A program made the position numbers and the translations under genes. DNA of 64,000 nt from Rubinisphaera italica. GTDB lineage: Bacteria; Planctomycetota; Planctomycetia; Planctomycetales; Planctomycetaceae. Positions 9,474-18,507 of the stretch are shown in pieces. Within the stretch, counting starts at the first letter, position 1. Every line of letters starts with the position of its first letter. The notes beneath the pieces are model-generated. The model saw only the letters and a program-made list of their open reading frames with translations. It did no database searches and was not told where the DNA came from. The DNA lies in assembly GCF_007859715.1 (NCBI RefSeq), contig NZ_SJPG01000001.1:2878728-2942727 (forward strand), given 5' to 3'.

Positions 9474-10322
9474 GGGGCAATTTCGAAGAGGGTGGGAATA
9501 GCGCGCTGAGCAGGCTGCGGTCACTAATCAATTTCTTCTATTCACTTAGACTACATCGAGATGCATTCTGAGACAAGGAGAATTGTCCTTTTGTGTAATG
9601 GCAGATGTTGATCCCCTGCCCTTTTCAGATCAAGCAGACTTCCTTTCAAACCACTTGTATTATGCCCAACGTATTTTTCTGTCCTCATTCTGATCGATAG
9701 AAAAGGTTGACACTTAAACAGAGTCCATACGAATCGAAGAACTTCCGGGGACTTCCGCTGAGGCATAGCGCGCCACCCCCGACCAACAGTTAATCGAATT
9801 TGGAATCGCTCCGAGGTTTTTACGGGCGTTGAGTGTTCATGAAATCACAGGCACATTCGAAGCCCTTCAGATCGTCGAAATCCCATGAACGATGACCAGG
9901 ACGAACAGATGTCGGCAGCTATGGCAGCAATCCGTCATCTTTCCCACGATGATCAATCGGAGATGCCGTCTAACGATGATTTGTCTATGGCATTTGAACA
10001 ATTCTCCAAAGCCGCTTTTCGACGAGTGGCCCTCCAGATCGCACACTGTATTCTTTTGACGAAAACAATGAGCTGAAGCAGCCCGAGTTGCTCAGCGAAG
10101 CTTTCAAAATCAATGCCCCCCAATATCTTACCAGACGGTACTGGAATTCAACCGTTACTGTACAAAATTGACAGAGAATGAATTCCAGCCATGAACCGGC
10201 AAGAGGACATCCAGGTTGGTATAAATTTTGCTGACTTAATATTTTGAAATCTGCTTGAGCTGTTTTTCAATCGAAAGACGCCTATAAACATAACAAAACA
10301 TTATAAAATATAATAAACAGAA
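9474..10322. other. Long intergenic stretch between divergent genes
   Basis: It lies upstream of both the PSD1 operon and the CheB-CheR kinase gene, so it should hold both promoters. The last 80 bases before 10323 are very AT-rich. A 63-codon frame at 9885-10076 (acidic, Met/Asp/Gln rich) and a 71-codon frame on the minus strand at 9551-9766 have no supporting motif and are not called as genes. Confidence 0.45.
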
Positions 10323-13300
10323 ATGAGTGAGATTATGTGTCCGGTCAGGCCATCAGGAGAAATTGATAAGACTGATCTTGAAAATTCGCCTGAAATGGTG
10401 AATACAAGTAAAACAGATCAAACACCAGCTGAAAACCCTGAAATCTTGGACTCCCTCCCTCATCGATCTCTCAGACAGGAATTCCCAATTGTTGGCATTG
10501 GTGCATCAGCGGGCGGACTGGAAGCTTTGGAATCATTTTTTGACAACATGAGCCTCGATTCCGGCTTAGCATTTGTGGTGGTTCAACATTTATCACCGGA
10601 TTTTAAAAGTGTGATGGATGAATTGCTGGCTCGTCACACCAAAATCCGTATCCATCGAGTGACCGATGAGATGCAAGTCGAGCCGAACGCCATTTATTTA
10701 ATACCACCCAAGAAGGAAATGATCATCTCGGATGGAAAGTTGCTGCTCAGTGATAAAGATCCCCAATCCGGACTCACATTACCGATCGACATTTTCTTTC
10801 GTTCGCTGGCACAAGATGCCGGGGCTCGGGCGATTGCTGTGATTCTCTCAGGAACAGGCAGCGATGGCTCGCAGGGAATTCAGGATGTTCACGCGAACGG
10901 TGGATTTGTAATTGCTCAAGATCTGCAATCTGCAAAATTTGACGGCATGCCCAAGAGTGCCAAGGCAACGGGAGTTGTTGACCTGGTCTTGCCTCCAGAA
11001 AGAATGGGAGCGGCTCTCTCTTCATACATTCAACAACCAGGTTCCAGGAATCTGACTGATTTCATGCCTGTCGAACCAGCCATGCTGAAAGGTTTTGATG
11101 CGATTTTTCAGTTATTGCGAAAACATTACGATATTGATTTTTCGTATTACAAACAGTCCACCGTTACCCGACGTGTTCAACGTCGCTTGCTCATGCATCA
11201 AATTACGGATTTGGATGAATACGTCACCCGTCTTCGAGATGACTCAAGCGAGTTAAATTTGCTCTACAAAGATTTACTGATTGGGGTCACGAAGTTTTTC
11301 CGGGATCCAGAAGCCTTTGATCTGATTGACCAGAATATTTTGCCAGAGATTCTGCAGAATCATCGGCAGCATGAAGAACTACGCGTGTGGGTGGCTGGCT
11401 GTGCCACGGGCGAAGAGGCTTATTCATTGGCGATTCTCATTCAAGAGCACATGCAAGAAATGGCCAAGCCGCTCAATGTCAAGATATTTGCCACCGATGT
11501 TCACCCAACCTCACTCGAAACCGCTAGCGTGGGGATTTACAGCGAGGAAAGTTTATCCGAGGTTTCCTCGGAACGGCTCGAAAAATACTTCAAGCGAGTG
11601 AAAACGGGCTTTCAGGTTTCCCAGGATCTGAGACAAATGATTGTGTTCGCACCACACAACATTATCAAAGATGCACCCTTCACGAAAATCGATCTGATTA
11701 CCTGCCGGAACATGCTGATTTATCTGGAGCAACCCGCTCAGAAAAAAGCGATTTCGTTGTTTCACTTCGCATTAAACACTCGAGGTGTCATGTTTATGGG
11801 TCCGAGCGAAAGCCCCGGAGAACTGACCGATGAGTTCGAAGCGATTAATGAACGTTGGAAGATCTATCGTAAACGGCGAGATAAACGTCTGCCGGTCGAA
11901 ATGCGTTTGCCACTCTCTGCTGGATATGCCAATTCGCGTATCCCTCGTATGGGTTTGAGCCAGCCGCATGCCCCTGCCAATGGAGCCCTCTTAAGAGCTT
12001 ATGATGAATTACTCAAAGAATATGCCCCGCCGACTTTGCTGATCAACAATTCAAGAGAGCTCGTGCAGTCTTTCAGTGGTGCTGCAAAATACCTCAAGCT
12101 GACTGATGGGCGACCTTCCACAGATATTTTTGAATTGATGCTGCCTGATCTGAAAATTCCATTAACAACAGCTGTTCATCAAGTGACAAAAAATCAAAAG
12201 TCGGTCAATTTTAAAGGTGTTCGAGTCAGACACGATACATCTGAGGAACAGCTGCGATTGACAGTGCGACCACTCCAGATGCGAAATGGAGACGAACAGC
12301 AATTCCTCGTCACTCTGGAACCAATGGAAAAGCCGAAAGCATTAGTTAAAGATGACGATAACGAAGTTGCTTTGAATATGGATCTCGACGAGGCCTCTAA
12401 AGAACAGATGATGGCGCTGGAATCTGAGTTGCTGTACACGAAAGAAAATCTGCAGTCGACCGTTGAAGAGATGGAGACCAGCAATGAAGAGTTACAGGCC
12501 ACGAATGAGGAACTTGTTGCCTCCAATGAAGAGTTGCAAAGCACGAACGAAGAACTGCATAGCGTTAATGAAGAGCTTTATACGGTTAATGCTGAGTATC
12601 AGAAAAAGATTGCAGAGTTGATGGAGTTGACCGCAGATATGGACAATCTGCTGCACAGCACTGAAGTTGGTGTGATTTTTCTTGATCGTGAGTTATGCAT
12701 CCGAAAGTTTACTCCAAAAATTGGCGAAACGTTTCACTTGTTACCATTAGATATTGGGCGACGGGTCGACAGTTTCGCTCACAATATCGATCATCCGCAT
12801 CTCGTCAACGATTTGAAACGGGTGCTCACTGAAGAGTCTCCGCTGGAGATGGAAGTTCACGGTGGAGATTCCCAGACTTTCCTGATGCGAATCTTACCTT
12901 ATCGTTCCAAAAACAAAGTCGATGGAGTCGTTCTTACCCTCATAGAAATCAGTCGATTGAAGCAGGCTGAGGAAGAATTAAAACTCATGTCCAAAGTCTT
13001 TCAAGATGGTGCGGATCCTATCATTCTGGAAGATCTCGATGGCCGAATTATCGATGTGAATGCGGAAGCAGAAAAAGTCTATGGATGGAACCGTAATGAA
13101 TTATTGGGACAGAGTTTTGAAAAGCTGGTCCCTACGGACGAACAGATTCGTGCGAAGGAATTACGTGAGCGTTGTATCGAAAAATCGGGCTTACGTAGCA
13201 TTGAAACAATCAAGCAAGATATCAACGGTAATCCATTTCCAGTATTACTTACGCTTTCTTTATTGACGGATCAGAAAGGAAAGCCTGTCGTGATCGCTTC

Positions 13301-14468
13301 GATTGCCAAGGACATTACCGATCGTAAATTAGCTGAGGACAAAGCCCGCGATGCGGTCAAAAGACGAGATCAGTTTCTGGCAATGCTTTCGCACGAACTC
13401 AGAAATCCATTAGGGGCGGCTCTCAATGCCACCTACTTATTGGATGGTGCAGATGAAAAGGCCCTTACTAAACCACTCTTTGAAGCCTGCAAGGTCATTC
13501 AACGACAGACACTACAGGTCGCCCGACTTCTGGACGATCTGCTGGATGTCTCACGCGTCACGCAAGGGAAAATCGAGATTAGAAAACAAGTCGTCGACAT
13601 GACGCTACTCATTGAAGATACGCTCCAGGCCATTCGTCCTCATATCGACGCATTAAATCATCAGTTAACGGTGGATATATCGTCTGAACCAGTGATTGTT
13701 GAAGGGGACCCCTCGCGGCTTCTGCAAATCCAGGAAAACTTGTTGGCCAACGCTGCCAAATACACACCCGAAGGAGGCCAGATACGACTTTCCCTCGCAA
13801 AAGAAGATGGGGAAGCAATCCTCCGCGTGAGTGACAATGGGAACGGAATTCCGTCCCACATGCTGGAAAAGATTTTTGAATTATTTGTGCAATCAGACGA
13901 TACTCTGGACCGCTCTCAAGGGGGTATGGGGCTTGGTTTGACACTTGTAAAAGACATTACCGAATTGCATGGAGGACGTGTCAGTGCCTTTAGCAATGGT
14001 ACCGGAAAGGGAAGTGAGTTTGTTGTGCGACTTCCATTATCTCAAGTCTCACAAATGCCCATGGCATCCCAGCCGAGTCTCAAAGATCCCGAAGCTTCCG
14101 ATCAAAAGAATATCGTTCTCGTCGAGGACAATGAAGATAACCGCGCAATGCTCAAAACATTGCTCCGACTAAAAGGCCATCTCGTCCTGACGGCTTCGAA
14201 CGGAAGCCAGGGATTGGATGTCATTTTGCATCAGCACCCGGATGTCGCTATCGTTGATATTGGCTTGCCTGGAATCAGTGGATATGAAGTTGCTAAGAGA
14301 GTTCGGGCAGAACTTGGCAATGACGTCTACTTAATTGCCTTAACAGGATACGGATGTACTGAAGACCGCGAGGCTACGAAAGAAGCAGGTTTCAACACGC
14401 ATTTAGTGAAACCACTGGATCCTGTCGAGTTAGACAGAATTTTAAATTTGATCTCGAAATCCGAATGA
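10323..14468 (+). CDS. CheB-CheR-PAS hybrid histidine kinase with receiver domain
   Basis: 1381 residues. Domains in order: CheB methylesterase (about 53-235) with the catalytic triad candidates Ser62 (GIGASAGG), His89 (VVQHLSPDF) and Asp181 (SGTGSDGSQG); CheR methyltransferase (about 255-515) with 'WVAGCATGEEAYS' for S-adenosylmethionine and 'CRNMLIYL'; a long linker; a coiled coil (about 693-765) built of E/N/L repeats ('NEELQATNEELVASNEEL'); two PAS domains (about 766-1005); HisKA with phospho-acceptor His1024 (MLSHELRNPL); HATPase_c; and a C-terminal receiver with Asp1312. There is no membrane segment, so it is cytoplasmic. Family knowledge: such fusions couple chemotaxis-type methylation enzymes to a kinase, often without a chemoreceptor nearby. 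No MCP, CheA or CheW is in the window. A second CheB follows after 7 bases. Confidence 0.95.
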   Translation: MSEIMCPVRPSGEIDKTDLENSPEMVNTSKTDQTPAENPEILDSLPHRSLRQEFPIVGIGASAGGLEALESFFDNMSLDSGLAFVVVQHLSPDFKSVMDELLARHTKIRIHRVTDEMQVEPNAIYLIPPKKEMIISDGKLLLSDKDPQSGLTLPIDIFFRSLAQDAGARAIAVILSGTGSDGSQGIQDVHANGGFVIAQDLQSAKFDGMPKSAKATGVVDLVLPPERMGAALSSYIQQPGSRNLTDFMPVEPAMLKGFDAIFQLLRKHYDIDFSYYKQSTVTRRVQRRLLMHQITDLDEYVTRLRDDSSELNLLYKDLLIGVTKFFRDPEAFDLIDQNILPEILQNHRQHEELRVWVAGCATGEEAYSLAILIQEHMQEMAKPLNVKIFATDVHPTSLETASVGIYSEESLSEVSSERLEKYFKRVKTGFQVSQDLRQMIVFAPHNIIKDAPFTKIDLITCRNMLIYLEQPAQKKAISLFHFALNTRGVMFMGPSESPGELTDEFEAINERWKIYRKRRDKRLPVEMRLPLSAGYANSRIPRMGLSQPHAPANGALLRAYDELLKEYAPPTLLINNSRELVQSFSGAAKYLKLTDGRPSTDIFELMLPDLKIPLTTAVHQVTKNQKSVNFKGVRVRHDTSEEQLRLTVRPLQMRNGDEQQFLVTLEPMEKPKALVKDDDNEVALNMDLDEASKEQMMALESELLYTKENLQSTVEEMETSNEELQATNEELVASNEELQSTNEELHSVNEELYTVNAEYQKKIAELMELTADMDNLLHSTEVGVIFLDRELCIRKFTPKIGETFHLLPLDIGRRVDSFAHNIDHPHLVNDLKRVLTEESPLEMEVHGGDSQTFLMRILPYRSKNKVDGVVLTLIEISRLKQAEEELKLMSKVFQDGADPIILEDLDGRIIDVNAEAEKVYGWNRNELLGQSFEKLVPTDEQIRAKELRERCIEKSGLRSIETIKQDINGNPFPVLLTLSLLTDQKGKPVVIASIAKDITDRKLAEDKARDAVKRRDQFLAMLSHELRNPLGAALNATYLLDGADEKALTKPLFEACKVIQRQTLQVARLLDDLLDVSRVTQGKIEIRKQVVDMTLLIEDTLQAIRPHIDALNHQLTVDISSEPVIVEGDPSRLLQIQENLLANAAKYTPEGGQIRLSLAKEDGEAILRVSDNGNGIPSHMLEKIFELFVQSDDTLDRSQGGMGLGLTLVKDITELHGGRVSAFSNGTGKGSEFVVRLPLSQVSQMPMASQPSLKDPEASDQKNIVLVEDNEDNRAMLKTLLRLKGHLVLTASNGSQGLDVILHQHPDVAIVDIGLPGISGYEVAKRVRAELGNDVYLIALTGYGCTEDREATKEAGFNTHLVKPLDPVELDRILNLISKSE

Positions 14469-14475
14469 TCACGAC

Positions 14476-15087
14476 ATGAATTCCAATTTTGAACCTTCCA
14501 GTGAAAACAGCTATTCCAACCTGCTGATCGGTGTGGGTGCCTCAGCTGGTGGATTAAAAGCGATTGTAGAAATTATCGATCTATTGCCGACTCATTTCCA
14601 GGGGGCGTTGATGATCGCCACACATCGTTCCTCAACTGCTCCAAACGTCTTGCCATCATTACTGCAAAACCACACACGACTACGGGTCAGTGATACGATC
14701 GATGGCGATAAACTCAGCTGTACTCACATTTATATTGGTCGTCCTGACGAAGTACTGACAGTAGAAGGGGGAGAGGTTCACATTGGCTTAGACCCGGGAC
14801 ATGTTCGAAATCTGCTTCGAATAGATGACCTGTTTACCTCCATTGCCAATACAGCTGGCAAAAATGCAGTGGGGATCATTCTCTCCGGAATGTTATGGGA
14901 TGGTGTCGATGGATTAAAAGCAATCAAGGAATCTGGCGGAACCTGCATTGTCCAAACACCTGAAGACGCAGCATTCGACAGTATGCCAAAAAATGCATTG
15001 AAATCGGTCGAATGTGATTTCGTCGGAACGACAATTGAAATTGCCAGTCGACTGGTAGAATTAGGCGCAGGCAGGAATTGCCACTAA
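14476..15087 (+). CDS. Stand-alone CheB-type methylesterase domain
   Basis: 203 residues consisting only of a CheB catalytic domain, without the N-terminal receiver of classical CheB. Ser23 in 'GVGASAGG' and His50 in 'IATHRSS' match the catalytic Ser and His. The Asp motif reads 'SGMLWDGVDGL' instead of the usual SGtGsDGxxG, so the Asp is kept but the loop is changed. It starts 7 bases after the hybrid kinase stop and is surely co-transcribed. Possible roles are protein-glutamate methylesterase/deamidase activity on a partner of the kinase, or regulation of the fused CheB-CheR pair; which one cannot be read from sequence. Confidence 0.9.
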   Translation: MNSNFEPSSENSYSNLLIGVGASAGGLKAIVEIIDLLPTHFQGALMIATHRSSTAPNVLPSLLQNHTRLRVSDTIDGDKLSCTHIYIGRPDEVLTVEGGEVHIGLDPGHVRNLLRIDDLFTSIANTAGKNAVGIILSGMLWDGVDGLKAIKESGGTCIVQTPEDAAFDSMPKNALKSVECDFVGTTIEIASRLVELGAGRNCH

Positions 15088-15368
15088 TCCTGCAGTCAGG
15101 AACAACAGTTCTGTTTCCCTGATGCTCACCCGATTTTTATCCCCTTGAAGAGAGACCCGGCCCGACTGGCTAAATCAGCTCGCAGGAACCATATGGTTGT
15201 TTTCATAACTTTCGCAATCCACATAACTTTGAACCGTTATTCGCATGGAGAATTATAACATCGTGGGTGGCCACGAATCGCTCCTGTTCTACCCGAGTGG
15301 AGCTTCATCATTCTCTGCCCGAATCACCGACTAGCTTTCTACACAACCCAAACTGTCTGGATCAATAC

Positions 15369-16535
15369 ATGTTCTATCGATCGTTGCCGATCTTCTTCCT
15401 GCTGCTCGTTTGCCCCGCGATAGTCCATGCGAATCCGCCAAGTATCCCTCCCAGTTCGGCGGGGATGGCCTCTCAGCGACTCGATGCGATTGCCCCCATA
15501 GTGAACGCAGCTCTGGCTGATCATAAAATGCCAGGGTGTGTTGTATTGATCGGTCGTCGAGCTGGAATTGTCTATCATCGAGCATTCGGCTACCGCCAAC
15601 TGCTGCCTGAAAAACAACCCATGTTGCCAGAGACGCTTTTCGATCTCGCCTCACTCACCAAACCCCTCGCCACCGCCACCAGCATCCATCTGCTACAAAC
15701 AAGAGGACATCTGCAGTTTGACGATCCGGCCAGTCAATATCTACCAGAATTTCAATCTCACGGCAAAGCCAACATTACCATTCGTCAGTTGCTCACGCAC
15801 ACTTCCGGCCTGCTGCCAGACAACAATTTGAAAGACTACCAAGACGGTAAACTCATCGCTTTCCAGCGGATCGATGAACTTGGCTTGAGAGCAAATCCCG
15901 ATGAAAAATTCATATATTCTGATGTCGGCTTTATTGTGCTTGGTAGAATTGTCGAACAGATCTCGGGAAGTAGCCTGGCTGAATTCACTTCGAAAGAAAT
16001 CTTTCAACCTTTGCAGATGAATGAAACAGGTTACAATCCGCCTGAGACATTACAGCGAAAAGCCGCCGTCACCCAGCAGCGGGATGGGAAATGGATTCAA
16101 GGTCAAGTGCACGATCCGCGAGCCTGGCTCCTGGAGGGTGTCGCGGGACATGCCGGTCTCTTTTCCACTGCAACCGACCTGGCCAAATACGCAACCGCAA
16201 TCCTGCGCACTTCACAGAAAGAATCGACTGCTCCGTTTCATCAGCCGATGGTCAACATGATGTCGACGCCTCAACAGGTTCCCGGCGGCCATCGAACCCT
16301 GGGATGGGATTCTCAATCGGCTTATTCTTCTAACCGTGGCGACTTATTCAGTTCTCAAGCATTCGGGCATGGGGGATTTACAGGAACCTCATTCTGGATC
16401 GACCCCGAACTCGATCTGTATGTCATTTTCCTGAGTAATCGAGTCCATCCCGATGGAAAAGGTTCTGTCAATCAACTGGCTGGTCGCATTGGCACAATCG
16501 CAGCCGCGGCGATTTATTGCTGTCCAGATCAATAA
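15369..16535 (+). CDS. Secreted serine hydrolase, beta-lactamase/AmpC-like family
   Basis: 388 residues from the ATG at 15369, chosen for the signal peptide 'SLPIFFLLLVCPAIVHA'; the frame extends upstream to 15267 without need. The active-site motif S95-L-T-K98 ('DLASLTKPLAT') matches the S-x-x-K of class C beta-lactamases, DD-peptidases and esterases. 'YSDVGF' occupies the Y-x-N site with Asp in place of Asn, and 'GHGGFTGTSFWIDPE' matches the third box (HGG in place of KTG), a form usual in the esterase/EstB-like branch. The protein is predicted periplasmic. Substrate unknown: peptidoglycan-derived peptide or ester. It follows the CheB gene after 280 bases and is probably a separate unit. 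Confidence 0.88.
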   Translation: MFYRSLPIFFLLLVCPAIVHANPPSIPPSSAGMASQRLDAIAPIVNAALADHKMPGCVVLIGRRAGIVYHRAFGYRQLLPEKQPMLPETLFDLASLTKPLATATSIHLLQTRGHLQFDDPASQYLPEFQSHGKANITIRQLLTHTSGLLPDNNLKDYQDGKLIAFQRIDELGLRANPDEKFIYSDVGFIVLGRIVEQISGSSLAEFTSKEIFQPLQMNETGYNPPETLQRKAAVTQQRDGKWIQGQVHDPRAWLLEGVAGHAGLFSTATDLAKYATAILRTSQKESTAPFHQPMVNMMSTPQQVPGGHRTLGWDSQSAYSSNRGDLFSSQAFGHGGFTGTSFWIDPELDLYVIFLSNRVHPDGKGSVNQLAGRIGTIAAAAIYCCPDQ

Positions 16536-16737
16536 AATCAATGTCGTTGCATAAAGACGAGTGGCCCAGATTGCTTCGCTATCTGAGTGGACGAAGTCCA
16601 TAAGAAGCTTTCAGTTTGATGATCTGTTCTGCAAATTACATCTTACGACTGCGCCGCCCTGAAAGAATCTTTAGGGCCATCCGGGTAGTATGAATTCGCA
16701 GTTCAATAAACTTAGCATGCGAACGGTGAAGCATCTT

Positions 16738-16770
16738 GTGCTTTCAGCACACGACCGACAAAGTCGGTCG
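16738..16770. repeat. Double palindrome (REP-like hairpins)
   Basis: Two back-to-back hairpins: 5-bp arms GTGCT/AGCAC around TTC at 16738-16750, then perfect 8-bp arms around AAA at 16752-16770. They lie just beyond the 3' end of the cassette cluster and may terminate its minus-strand transcript. Similar short palindromes occur at other intergenic sites in this window. Confidence 0.5.
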
Positions 16771-16796
16771 GACCACTCTGCGATGGTTATTTGGCT

Positions 16797-17216
16797 TTAC
16801 GCTCCATCGTGAACGGTGTCACCATTTTTTCTGTCTTGCGCTTTGGTCGTCGCACTGTTCGGTCGTGGTTTGTGCATGATGGGAATCGCAATGACGATTG
16901 CACCGACGAGTAAACCGACGACGCCACCGTACGGACCAGCGAAATTATCCAATGTTCCAAACGCACCACCAATGCCGCCGAGGAATAACCCAGCGATTGA
17001 ATTTAGGAATCGTTTTCCAAGGAAGGCGAATGTCGTTGCGGTCAAGATCAGTGGAATAAGTCGCCAATTTTCCATCGGCATCCCTTTCAGTCTTGCGTGA
17101 TCCGTCTGCAAGCATAGGTACACCAGCATTGGGACGAGACAAACGGCGATGACAAGTCGAATCACCGCCATCGTGTACGGGTATGATTCGACGGTTCGTT
17201 GAGCGGAGGTCGTCAT
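16797..17216 (-). CDS. Small integral membrane protein, cassette gene
   Basis: 139 residues from the ATG at 17216. The frame runs on to 17306, but that part is the translated attC-like site, and the same 'HQTPQPADGKRY' peptide also precedes the GNAT frame, so it is not protein sequence. Four hydrophobic segments are visible ('AVIRLVIAVCLVPMLVYLC', 'LIPLILTATTFAFLG', a Gly-rich segment, 'GVVGLLVGAIVIAIPIM'), ending in a basic tail. The family was not recognised. The start is 28 bases from the end of the attC-like site, as expected for a gene at the head of an integron cassette. No second attC is obvious after its stop, only the double palindrome. Confidence 0.7.
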   Translation of the reverse strand: MTTSAQRTVESYPYTMAVIRLVIAVCLVPMLVYLCLQTDHARLKGMPMENWRLIPLILTATTFAFLGKRFLNSIAGLFLGGIGGAFGTLDNFAGPYGGVVGLLVGAIVIAIPIMHKPRPNSATTKAQDRKNGDTVHDGA

Positions 17217-17243
17217 TTGATCAATCGCGATTCTATCTGCCAG

Positions 17244-17330
17244 ATAACGCTTACCATCAGCTGGTTGCGGCGTTTGATGTTCCATTTGATTACGGGCCGA
17301 CCGCAACTCGGCTGCATGGTTTTGTTAGCC
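17244..17330 (-). repeat. attC-like integron recombination site, copy A
   Basis: An 87-base imperfect palindrome. On the minus strand it starts GGCTAACAAAACCATGCAGC and ends with GATGGTAAGCGTTAT. The outer TAAC/GTTA ends, the ACCATGCAGC/GCTGATGGT arms (one unpaired base, as in extrahelical bases of attC) and the inner GTTGCGG/CCGCAAC arms fit the R-L-L-R layout of integron attC sites. The TAA of the preceding reading frame lies inside the site. It is nearly identical to copy B at 18508-18594. Confidence 0.72.
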
Positions 17331-17620
17331 AGCGTTTTCCGTTGCAGTATCTGGCATCTGGGGAATAGTCAGGGGCTTTGCGGGCTCGATTTGTGGCAAC
17401 AAGCGAGCGCGAATGACGAGAGTACGCTCGTTCTTTTCAACGCCCGACGAAAATGTTAACGGTGAAAACAGCCAGTCAAACTCAGTGTTCAAGTTCCGTG
17501 AATTAGGTCCAGAGCCCATACCGTGCGAAGTGCTACCTACGACCAATTTGTTCTTGATGACACACCGGAAGTTGTCGAACGAAAGTCGCGTCTCGGGGCT
17601 GTGATGCTGGTCGATCCGAG
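17244..17620 (-). repeat. 377-bp duplicated segment, copy A
   Basis: It matches 18508-18884 at a constant offset of 1264 bases with about six mismatches (about 98 percent). The segment comprises the attC-like site plus the 3' half of the lipoprotein gene. The right boundary at 17620/17621 is sharp: beyond it this copy continues into an exonuclease-like reading frame, while copy B continues into the rest of the lipoprotein gene. Confidence 0.9.
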
Positions 17621-17624
17621 ACAT
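17325..17624 (-). pseudogene. 3' fragment of the lipoprotein gene (duplicated)
   Basis: A 99-codon frame almost identical to the last 98 residues of the lipoprotein at 18589-19179 (shared 'RLSFDNFRCVI' and 'EFDWLFSPLTFSSGVEKNER'). It lacks the signal peptide and lipobox. Its ATG (17624) is created by the junction with the upstream exonuclease fragment, so any product would be cytoplasmic and probably not functional. Confidence 0.75.
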
Positions 17625-17806
17625 TCTTCGCGTGTGAATCCACTGACGGCAAGAGCGTCCGGATTGAATTGCTCAGATATCGGCTTGAGCTTTCCGTAAA
17701 AAGTACGTTTCAATTCGGGCTCGACAATGACCGCGCCGAAACAAACCATTGAGTAGTCGCCGGGAATCGGCCCATCGGATTCGATGTCAACCATGACGTA
17801 AGGCAA
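17621..17806 (-). pseudogene. 5' fragment of a DEDD-type 3'-5' exonuclease gene
   Basis: About 62 residues of exonuclease-like sequence: 'VMVDIESDGPIPGDYSM' carries the D-x-E of exonuclease motif I, followed by 'YGKLKPISEQFNPDALAVSG' as in RNase T/oligoribonuclease-like proteins. The match stops exactly where the 377-bp duplicated segment begins (17620/17621); the reading frame then runs out of frame into lipoprotein sequence and ends at 17537. The catalytic Asp and His residues of the later motifs are therefore missing. The start is TTG at 17806 or ATG at 17794. This is a broken cassette gene. Confidence 0.65.
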
Positions 17807-17853
17807 TGAAGTGAGCTCCTATGTGTGTGACTGAGCGTACGAACGACGGCGAT

Positions 17854-17914
17854 AACCGGGCCGCCGTCAAAAAAACTATGACTTCAAATAAACGCGTCAA
17901 CGACGGCTCCGGTT
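17854..17914 (-). repeat. Imperfect palindrome after the GNAT gene, possible divergent attC
   Basis: Arms AACCGGGCCGCCGTC (17854-17868) and GACGGCTCCGGTT (17902-17914) pair with a few unpaired bases across a 33-base loop. Placed downstream of the GNAT stop and upstream of the exonuclease fragment, it sits where a cassette attC should be, but clean terminal GTTA/TAAC boxes are not evident. Alternatives are a terminator or a plain palindrome. Confidence 0.35.
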
Positions 17915-17952
17915 GACCGCTTGGTAATGTGGGGTCCCGTTCACGAGATGAG

Positions 17953-18489
17953 TTACCAATACACAGGATCGTTGAATGCATTGACACAAGCGCAAGTCCC
18001 TGTCAGTGTTTCAATGGACTTTATACCGAGAGATTGACCAAGCCAGCCTTCTGGTTGTGAAAGCCGGAAGGGAGCTCTAATTGTCGTTGGGGATATTTGC
18101 TGAAAACCGACCTTCTGATAAAAGTCTGGGTCTCCATATGTAAGCACGAAATCGACGCCTCGTTCTCTCAGGTCATTCAATCCGTGACCGATCAAAGCCT
18201 GCCCAATGCCCTCACGCTGTCGGTCACTACGCACGGCTACGGGAGCAAGGATGAATGCATCGCATTTGTTGTCGAATTCGAGCCGCGTGAAAAAGATTGA
18301 CGCAACGACGCAATCAGAATCGACGGCAACGTAGTTGAATAAGTCACGATCGTCCGGAGTTTCAAGAAGGTCTGCTGCGAGTTTGCCAATCAACGCCCCC
18401 TCGGCTTCGCCTTCGGAGGTGGCAAACACGGACGTAAACAGATGCACGATGGCGTTTGCGTCTTCCGCATTGTGGTGTCTGAGATTCAC
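17953..18489 (-). CDS. GNAT family N-acetyltransferase, cassette gene
   Basis: 178 residues from a GTG at 18489 ('NLRHHNAEDANAIVHLF'), which fits the usual GNAT start; the frame upstream of this is the translated attC-like site. The acetyl-CoA binding motif is 'RQREGIGQALIGHGL' (R/Q-x-x-G-x-G/A), preceded by 'ILAPVAVRSD', and 'YGDPDFYQKVGFQ' matches the family's later strand and helix. It resembles the predicted YhbS-type N-acetyltransferases. GNAT genes are common integron cargo. The acceptor is unknown. The start lies 18 bases from the attC-like site, consistent with a promoterless cassette gene. Confidence 0.85.
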   Translation of the reverse strand: MNLRHHNAEDANAIVHLFTSVFATSEGEAEGALIGKLAADLLETPDDRDLFNYVAVDSDCVVASIFFTRLEFDNKCDAFILAPVAVRSDRQREGIGQALIGHGLNDLRERGVDFVLTYGDPDFYQKVGFQQISPTTIRAPFRLSQPEGWLGQSLGIKSIETLTGTCACVNAFNDPVYW

Positions 18490-18507
18490 GCGATTGCCTT
18501 CTTGCAC

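Noticed and set aside
9885..10076. 63-codon frame between the PSD1 operon and the hybrid kinase
   Set aside because: No recognisable motif, no ribosome-binding site and irregular C-terminal composition.
17217..17306. N-terminal 'HQTPQPADGKRY' peptide shared by the membrane protein and the GNAT frame
   Set aside because: It is the translated attC-like site, not a shared protein leader; the real starts lie after the site.
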